From contig NZ_WVHL01000005.1 of the NCBI RefSeq assembly GCF_009861525.1, positions 1,550,001-1,614,000 of the forward strand: a stretch of DNA of 64,000 nt. Direction: 5' to 3'. Position numbers and translations under genes: made by a program. Shown here piece after piece: positions 58,656 to 64,000 of this stretch. The notes beneath the pieces were generated by a model. The model was given only the letters and a program-made list of their open reading frames with translations. It had not been told where the DNA came from and did no database searches. Positions within the stretch are counted from its first letter, which is position 1; every line of letters begins with the position of its first letter. This DNA is from Pseudomonas sp. LD120. GTDB taxonomy: Bacteria > Pseudomonadota > Gammaproteobacteria > Pseudomonadales > Pseudomonadaceae.

Positions 58656-61046
58656 ATGATTCGCCGTTCGTTGCCCGCCGTACTTGCCCTGTTGTTTGCC
58701 GCGCCCCTGGTGGCGGCCCCTGCGGGACAACAGACGCTGTTCAACTTTGTCCGGCCTGCCGCTGTAGTGCAGGTGTCGACACAAGATGCCAGCTTGCCGC
58801 AGTCCAACGCGGAGCAAACGGCCGAAGGTGAAGTGTTGCGGCGGATCATTTTCAGTCCTACCACCAAGCCCAGTCTGAGCCTGACCCCGCAAAGCGGTGT
58901 CTGGGACTGGTCGCAGTCACAGATGATGAGCCTGCGTATCCAGAGCGCGATGAACTGGGCCCTGACCTTGTACGTGACCATTCAAAGCAACGACGGCAAG
59001 ACCCTGGTCAGCCGCGTCGACTTGCCGGCTGGGCCGGCGCAGACCTTGTTGGTGCCTCTGGTGGCCAGCAGTCCGTTGAACCAGGGCATGAAGGCAGCGC
59101 CGCCGATGCCGATGAACGTGGATGGTCAGCGGATTCTGCTGGCCAGCAGCGAAGGGCAACTGGATCGCAGCCAAGTGGTGTCGGTGACCTTGTCCATGGA
59201 TAGCCCCAAGGCGGCTCAGAGCATTCTTCTGGAGCGTTTTGGGGTGCAGGACGGTGAAGGCGTGATCAGGGCGGTCTATGGTGATCTGGTGGATGGCTAC
59301 GGCCAGTCGACCCGAGCACGCTGGCCGGAAAAAATCAGCCGCGATGATCAGCTCAAAGCCGCTCAGGCCAAGGAGCAGCAACAGCTCAAAGGTTGGCTGA
59401 GCGAGCGTGAACAGGCCCCGTTGGATCCATTCGGCGGCTGGAACCAGGGCCCGAGTTTCAAGGCCAGTGGTTTTTTTCGCACGGAAAAACGCGATGGCCG
59501 CTGGTTTCTGGTGACTCCGCAAGGCCATCCGTTCTATTCCCTGGGGGTCAACACCGTGGCGCCTGACAACAGTCAGACCTATGTCGCGGGGCGCGAGTGG
59601 ATGTTCGCGGATTTGCCCAAGGACGACCAACCCCTCGCGGCGTTTTACGGGGAAGGCGACCACCGTGGCGGCAACGGTGCCGACCGGGGGCGCGGCTATA
59701 ACACCGGGCGTTGGTACGACTTCTACCGGGCCAACTTGCAGCGCACTTATGCCAGACCCTGCGCGGTCAGCGCCCAAGCCCCGGCCGAAGCGGGTGGCAG
59801 CGAGGCCCAGGCGGCGGTGCCGGCAGCGCCCTGTGCGGCGCCTGCATTTGATCAGAAACGCTGGATCGACCACACCCTGGACCGTTTGCAGGCCTGGGGC
59901 TTCAACACCATCGGTAACTGGAGCGCGCCGGCCCTGGGGCTTGCCGATCGGCTGCCCTACACCTTGCCACTGTCGATTGTGGGTGATTACGCCAGCATCA
60001 GCACGGGCAGCGACTGGTGGGGCGGCATGCCTGATCCATTCGACCCGCGCTTTGCCATGGCCACCGAGCGGGCCGTGGCCATTGCCGCTCGCGATCATCG
60101 CGATGACCCCTGGCTGATCGGTTACTTTGCCGACAACGAGCTGGCATGGGCCGGTCCCGGGGATGATCCGAAAGCCCGTTATGCCCTGGCTTATGGAACC
60201 TTGCGCCTGACCACCGACGTCCCCGCCAAGCGCGCCTTTCTCAAACAACTGCGGGACAAGTACCGTAATCAGGCCGGCCTGTCGAAAGCCTGGGGCATTG
60301 ATCTGCCGGCATGGGAGTTGATGGAGGATCCAGGTTTCGAGCCGCCGTTGCCGAACCCTGAGCATCCGGAAATCGAAGCCGACTTCAAGCACTTCCAAAA
60401 GGTCTTCGCCGACACGTATTTCAAGACCATCGCCGATTCGCTGGAGTGGCACGCGCCCAACCACCTGCTGTTGGGGGGGCGCTTTGCCGTGAGCAACCCT
60501 GAAGCGATCGCCGCCTGCGCCCAGTACTGCGATGTACTGAGCTTCAACATGTACACACTCAAACCGCAGGACGGTCAGGACTTTGCGTACCTGCACAGCC
60601 TCGACAAACCGGTACTGGTGACCGAGTTCAACTTTGGCTCCCGGGATCGCGGCCCGTTCTGGGGCGGCGTGACTGAGCTGGCCCGGGAAGAGGATCGCGC
60701 TCCGGCCTACGCCAACTTCCTCAGGCAAGCGATCAGCGAACCGTCGATTGTCGGTGTGCACTGGTTTCAGTACCTCGATCAACCGGTGACCGGGCGTTTG
60801 CTGGACGGCGAAAACGGTCATTTCGGCCTGGTGGGCATTACCGATGTGCCATTCCATGGCTTTGTCGACAGCGTGCGTAAAAGCAACCTGCGGGCCATGG
60901 ATCAGTTGGGCCGGCAAGCGCAAAAGGCCCGAGCCGAGGCGGAGCAGGTGATCGCGGCCGAGCAGGCCGCGAAAGAGCACGGCAAGGGGCCGGCGGACAA
61001 CGGGCAGGAAGGTCATGCTGGTGGCCATGCCGCTAATGGTCATTGA
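58656..61046 (+). CDS. Secreted GH50-like (beta-agarase-type) glycoside hydrolase
   Basis: 796 residues from ATG 58656 with GGGAGAG upstream. Signal peptide (RRSLPAVLALLFAAPLVAA), an N-terminal carbohydrate-binding-like domain (~25-240), then a TIM barrel starting GFFRTEKRDGRWFLVTPQGH, the GH50 hallmark. Acid/base Glu in YFADNELAWAG and nucleophile Glu in VLVTEFNFGSRDRG. The C-terminal tail is Ala/Glu helical then His/Gly-rich (GHAGGHAANGH). An agarose substrate is unlikely in a soil bacterium; some other beta-galactan or exopolysaccharide is more plausible (inference). Confidence 0.8.
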   Translation: MIRRSLPAVLALLFAAPLVAAPAGQQTLFNFVRPAAVVQVSTQDASLPQSNAEQTAEGEVLRRIIFSPTTKPSLSLTPQSGVWDWSQSQMMSLRIQSAMNWALTLYVTIQSNDGKTLVSRVDLPAGPAQTLLVPLVASSPLNQGMKAAPPMPMNVDGQRILLASSEGQLDRSQVVSVTLSMDSPKAAQSILLERFGVQDGEGVIRAVYGDLVDGYGQSTRARWPEKISRDDQLKAAQAKEQQQLKGWLSEREQAPLDPFGGWNQGPSFKASGFFRTEKRDGRWFLVTPQGHPFYSLGVNTVAPDNSQTYVAGREWMFADLPKDDQPLAAFYGEGDHRGGNGADRGRGYNTGRWYDFYRANLQRTYARPCAVSAQAPAEAGGSEAQAAVPAAPCAAPAFDQKRWIDHTLDRLQAWGFNTIGNWSAPALGLADRLPYTLPLSIVGDYASISTGSDWWGGMPDPFDPRFAMATERAVAIAARDHRDDPWLIGYFADNELAWAGPGDDPKARYALAYGTLRLTTDVPAKRAFLKQLRDKYRNQAGLSKAWGIDLPAWELMEDPGFEPPLPNPEHPEIEADFKHFQKVFADTYFKTIADSLEWHAPNHLLLGGRFAVSNPEAIAACAQYCDVLSFNMYTLKPQDGQDFAYLHSLDKPVLVTEFNFGSRDRGPFWGGVTELAREEDRAPAYANFLRQAISEPSIVGVHWFQYLDQPVTGRLLDGENGHFGLVGITDVPFHGFVDSVRKSNLRAMDQLGRQAQKARAEAEQVIAAEQAAKEHGKGPADNGQEGHAGGHAANGH

Positions 61047-61158
61047 GCCGCCCGAGGCTCTGGATCAATAAGGCGCGGCCCGCCGGTTGTTCCCAAATCC
61101 CTTGCGGGCTGGAACAATGCGCGCCACGTTGTCGAGTATGGTTGCGGGGGAGTCACGG

Positions 61159-62304
61159 GTGCAGATTCAAGGTCATTACGAACTTAAGTTCGAGGCGGTA
61201 CGCGAAGCCTTCGCAGCGCTGTTTGACGATCCGCAGGAGCGCGGCGCGGCGCTATGTATCCAGATCGGTGGGCAGACCGTCATCGACCTCTGGGCCGGCA
61301 CCGCCGATAAGGACGGAGCCGAGGCTTGGCACAGCGATACCATCGCCAACCTGTTCTCCTGCACCAAGACCTTCACCGCGGTTACTGCCTTGCAGTTAGT
61401 GGCTGAAGGCAAGCTCAAGCTGGATGCCCCGGTGGCGGATTACTGGCCTGAGTTCGCCGCTGCTGGCAAGGCGGCCATCACCCTGCGCCAGTTGCTCTGT
61501 CATCAGGCCGGCCTGCCGGCGCTGCGTGAGTTGCTCCCCGCCGAAGCCCTGTATGACTGGGCGATCATGGTCAACGCCTTGGCCGCCGAGCAGCCCTGGT
61601 GGACGCCGGGCGAGGGGCATGGCTACGCCGCCATTACCTATGGCTGGCTGGTGGGCGAGCTGATTCGGCGCGCCGATGGTCGCGGTCCTGGTGAGTCGAT
61701 CGTCGCCCGGGTGGCGAAACCGTTGGGGCTGGATTTCCATGTTGGCCTGGCCGATGCAGAGTTCCACCGGGTAGCGCACATTGCCCGCGGCAAGGGCAAT
61801 GTCGGAGATGCCGCGGCGCAGCGCCTGTTGCAAGTGACCCTGCGTGAACCGGCCGCCATGAGCACCCGGGCCTTTACCAATCCACCGTCTATCATGACCA
61901 GCACCAACAAGCCCGAGTGGCGACGCATGCAGCAGCCAGCGGCCAATGGACACGGCAATGCCCGCAGCTTGGCGGGCTTCTACAGCGGTCTGCTGGATGG
62001 CAGCTTGCTCGAAGCGGACATGCTCGAAGAACTGACTCGCGAGCACAGCCTGGGAATGGACAAGACCTTGCTGACTCAAACCCGTTTCGGCCTGGGCTGC
62101 ATGCTCGATCAACCCCAGGTGGCCAATGCCACCTTCGGTCTGGGCGCTCGTGCGTTCGGGCATCCGGGGGCAGGAGGTTCCATCGGTTTTGCTGATCCGG
62201 AGCATGATGTGGCGTTCGGTTTTGTGACAAATACCCTGGGGCCTTATGTACTGATGGACCCCCGGGCCCAGAAGCTGGCGCGGGTTCTGTCGGATTGTCT
62301 GTAA
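61159..62304 (+). CDS. Beta-lactamase-fold serine hydrolase (EstB-like esterase)
   Basis: 381 residues from GTG 61159 (GGGGAG 6 bp upstream); ATG 61138 is an alternative. Class C/EstB fold: S-x-x-K nucleophile in LFSCTKTFTAV, a Tyr motif in HGYAAITYGWLVGELIRR (Y-x-x-I-T-Y-G), and FGHPGAGGSIGFADPEHDVAFGFV near the end (HPGAGG in place of K-T-G). No signal peptide, so a cytoplasmic carboxylesterase rather than a beta-lactamase is likely. 112 bp downstream of the GH50-like gene. Confidence 0.87.
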   Translation: MQIQGHYELKFEAVREAFAALFDDPQERGAALCIQIGGQTVIDLWAGTADKDGAEAWHSDTIANLFSCTKTFTAVTALQLVAEGKLKLDAPVADYWPEFAAAGKAAITLRQLLCHQAGLPALRELLPAEALYDWAIMVNALAAEQPWWTPGEGHGYAAITYGWLVGELIRRADGRGPGESIVARVAKPLGLDFHVGLADAEFHRVAHIARGKGNVGDAAAQRLLQVTLREPAAMSTRAFTNPPSIMTSTNKPEWRRMQQPAANGHGNARSLAGFYSGLLDGSLLEADMLEELTREHSLGMDKTLLTQTRFGLGCMLDQPQVANATFGLGARAFGHPGAGGSIGFADPEHDVAFGFVTNTLGPYVLMDPRAQKLARVLSDCL

Positions 62305-62443
62305 AAAGGTTGCTGTTAAGAATTTTTTTGCTTAAACATGCGTGCAAAGCTGCAGGATTGAACCCTGTGGCTTTTATAATTTCCAAGCGTCTGTTTGTAA
62401 CGGTTATTTGGACCGAATTTTTATCTCATTTTGTGGATATCCC

Positions 62444-63559
62444 ATGTCGTCGAACAAGTCGTTAGCCTTGGCCATTTGCCTTACCGTCACCGGTTGTGCA
62501 CAAAACCCGCAGAATGAAGCTGATGGTGGCCACTGGTGGGCGTTCGGGTCCGACAAGACCAGCAGCAAACAAGCCCCGCAAATCGCTGAAAGCCCGGCCA
62601 GCGCGTCCATCAAAGCAGCGGCGCCCGCAGCCAAGGCACCGGCTGCCGGGCCAGCTACCGCCGCCCCGGTGGCCGCTTCCACCAAGACCGAGAGCAGCGG
62701 GTGGTGGCCGTTCTCCGCCAAGGAGGCTGCCGACAAGCCAGTAGCCGAAGCGAAGCAGGGCGAGCCGACACCAGCGCCCGTTGTGGCAAAGGCCGCGGAG
62801 TCCGAGACCCATTGGTGGTGGCCGTTTGCCAAGAGCCAGCCAAAGCCGCTGAGCAAGGTCAACGTGACCGACATCCCGATGCCTGACCCGAAAATCACCC
62901 AGGCGTGGCTGGACGATTACGAGCCTCGTCTGCGTGAAGCGGTGAAGAACAGCAAGTTGCAAGTGGAGCGTCGCGAGAACGTATTGGTGGTCACAGCGCT
63001 GGTGGACGGGTCGTTCAACCCGGATCGTCCGGCCATGCTGTTGCCCGTGACCCTGGGTCCATTCACCCGTGTCGCCAAGGCCGTTGAAGGTGATCCGAAG
63101 ACCGCGGTGCTGATTCTCGGCCACGCCGATGCCACCGGCCCGACCCTGGCCAACCAGAAGCTGAGCCGTGAACGAGCCCAGTCCATTGCCGCTATCTTCA
63201 GTCTCAGCGGTTTGAAACAAGACCGCCTGATGCTGCGTGGCATGGGCGCGGTGATGCCTCGCGCGGCCAACGACAGTCCTCAGGGCCGCTCGCTGAACCG
63301 TCGCGTGGAAATCATGCTGACCCAGCGCAGCACCCTGTTGGGCCTGCTGAGCAAATATAACCAGCCGACGCCGTCTGAAAGCGAAATGGTTGCCGTGCAG
63401 GATGCCAAGCCTCCGGTGCCAGCGGTTGCACGCAAAAAGGCCGCGGCACCAGCCAAGCGCACCGCTGCTGCCAAGAAGCACGTGGCCAAGAAGGCTCCTG
63501 CGAAAAAGGCTGCGGCTCCTGCGAAGAAAGCGACGGCGACTGCTCAGGCTAAAAACTGA
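62444..63559 (+). CDS. OmpA family lipoprotein with WWxF repeats and a histone-H1-like C-terminal tail
   Basis: 371 residues. Lipobox V-T-G-C18; a Pro/Ala-rich linker (~20-145) with three Trp-rich boxes (HWWAFGS, GWWPFSAK, HWWWPFAK); OmpA domain ~200-310 (AVLILGHADATGPTLANQKLSRERAQ; SLNRRVEIML). After it comes a ~50-residue Lys/Ala/Pro tail with KKA-AAPAKR and AKKAPAKK repeats similar to AlgP/H1. The tail is unusual for an envelope protein and could bind polyanions such as LPS or DNA. A TATAAT at 62375-62380 may be its -10 element. Confidence 0.85.
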   Translation: MSSNKSLALAICLTVTGCAQNPQNEADGGHWWAFGSDKTSSKQAPQIAESPASASIKAAAPAAKAPAAGPATAAPVAASTKTESSGWWPFSAKEAADKPVAEAKQGEPTPAPVVAKAAESETHWWWPFAKSQPKPLSKVNVTDIPMPDPKITQAWLDDYEPRLREAVKNSKLQVERRENVLVVTALVDGSFNPDRPAMLLPVTLGPFTRVAKAVEGDPKTAVLILGHADATGPTLANQKLSRERAQSIAAIFSLSGLKQDRLMLRGMGAVMPRAANDSPQGRSLNRRVEIMLTQRSTLLGLLSKYNQPTPSESEMVAVQDAKPPVPAVARKKAAAPAKRTAAAKKHVAKKAPAKKAAAPAKKATATAQAKN

Positions 63560-63582
63560 TTCTCAAGGAAAAGGAAGCAGGC

Positions 63583-64000
63583 ATGACTCAGTCTCTGGCT
63601 GATATGCGCCGCGATTACACCCGCGATGGTTTGTCCGAGGCCCAGGCCCCGGACGAGCCTTTCGCGCTGTTCCATCAGTGGTTTGCCGATGCGGTGAACA
63701 CCGAGCAGCCGCCGGTGGAGGCCAATGCCATGACCCTGGCGACCGTTGATGCTGAGGGGCGCCCCCATTGCCGCATCCTGCTGCTCAAGGGCCTGGATGA
63801 GCAAGGGTTCACCTTCTTCACCAACTACGAAAGCGCCAAGGGGCAGCACATAGCAGCGCGGCCATTTGCCGCGATGACATTCTTCTGGCCGGCCCTGGAA
63901 CGCCAGGTGCGGATCGAAGGCCGTGTGGTCAAGGTCACGCCTCAAGAGTCTGACGCCTATTATCAGGTGCGTCCTCTGGGCAGCCGTCTGGGCGCCTGGG
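63583..64000 (+). CDS. pdxH: Pyridoxamine/pyridoxine 5'-phosphate oxidase, N-terminal part
   Basis: The first 139 codons are in the window; the gene runs off the end. It begins MTQSLADMRRDYTRDGLSEA; FMN- and substrate-binding segments are visible in NAMTLATVDAEGRPHCRILLLKG, FTFFTNYESAKGQ and FFWPALERQVRIEGRV, and YYQVRPLGSRLGAW follows. It makes pyridoxal 5'-phosphate with FMN and O2. GGAAG lies upstream. Confidence 0.97.
   Translation, partial: MTQSLADMRRDYTRDGLSEAQAPDEPFALFHQWFADAVNTEQPPVEANAMTLATVDAEGRPHCRILLLKGLDEQGFTFFTNYESAKGQHIAARPFAAMTFFWPALERQVRIEGRVVKVTPQESDAYYQVRPLGSRLGAW

Noticed and set aside
58917..61043. 708-codon minus-strand open frame opposite the GH50-like gene
   Set aside because: Same reason: shadow of a well-supported coding sequence, no ribosome-binding site or family.
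63410..63559. KPA-rich end of the OmpA gene as a separate AlgP/H1-like gene
   Set aside because: It is in frame with the OmpA domain with no internal start signal; treated as a tail.

Overview
The window is a chromosomal segment of a Pseudomonas of the fluorescens/protegens group. This rests on gene content and order (tailocin-cinA-recA-recX; finR divergent from fpr; acvB-like hydrolase with mprF; proS-ampG; quiP; dinG; pdxH), on high GC, and on Pseudomonas-type REP elements (GCGAGCTTGCTCGC cores).

Region 1 (1-13.2 kb) is the 3' part of a contractile-tail gene cluster with the gene order of phage Mu: gp37, gp38, L, M, 41 (with a -1 frameshift extension), 42 tape measure, N, P, 45, 46, 47, 48, tail fiber, fiber chaperone. 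A GH19 endolysin and nested Rz/Rz1 spanins follow. No capsid, terminase or integrase gene is seen and the cluster abuts cinA, so an R-type tailocin (mutS-cinA locus) is the best reading. The upstream half lies outside the window. Region 2 (13.2-15.4 kb) is cinA-recA-recX with a perfect LexA box.

Region 3 (15.4-29.1 kb) is housekeeping: LOG protein, PA3611-like secreted protein, TapT, a DMT exporter, ErdR, DgkA, FinR/Fpr, TrmO, DUF1456, a degenerate RsuA-family protein, a GNAT, RimO and Kup. Region 4 (29.0-29.6 kb) holds a DUF3077 gene preceded by a leader with mutually exclusive hairpins that could gate its ribosome-binding site. This is the most novel-looking item in the window.

Region 5 (29.8-43.4 kb): the aminoacyl-phosphatidylglycerol pair (hydrolase + MprF), two identical initiator tRNA genes in tandem, SOS-controlled dinB, a lipoprotein gene, proS, ampG, an alkyltransferase-like protein, a DUF481 protein, a cold-shock protein and dcd. 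Region 6 (43.4-47.7 kb) is a basic-amino-acid ABC transporter operon with an embedded AstE-like hydrolase, driven by a probable sigma-54 promoter. Region 7 (47.9-64 kb): QuiP acylase, an isochorismatase-fold protein lacking its cysteine, a cluster with two SEC-C proteins, two paralogous OmpA lipoproteins, a collagen-like secreted protein, CopD-like protein, SOS-controlled dinG, a GH50-like glycosidase, an EstB-like serine hydrolase, an OmpA lipoprotein with a histone-H1-like tail, and the start of pdxH.

Three 16-bp CTG-N10-CAG LexA boxes (recA, dinB, dinG) tie DNA repair in this window into one SOS regulon. Tailocins of this locus are commonly induced by DNA damage too, but their regulator is not in the window.
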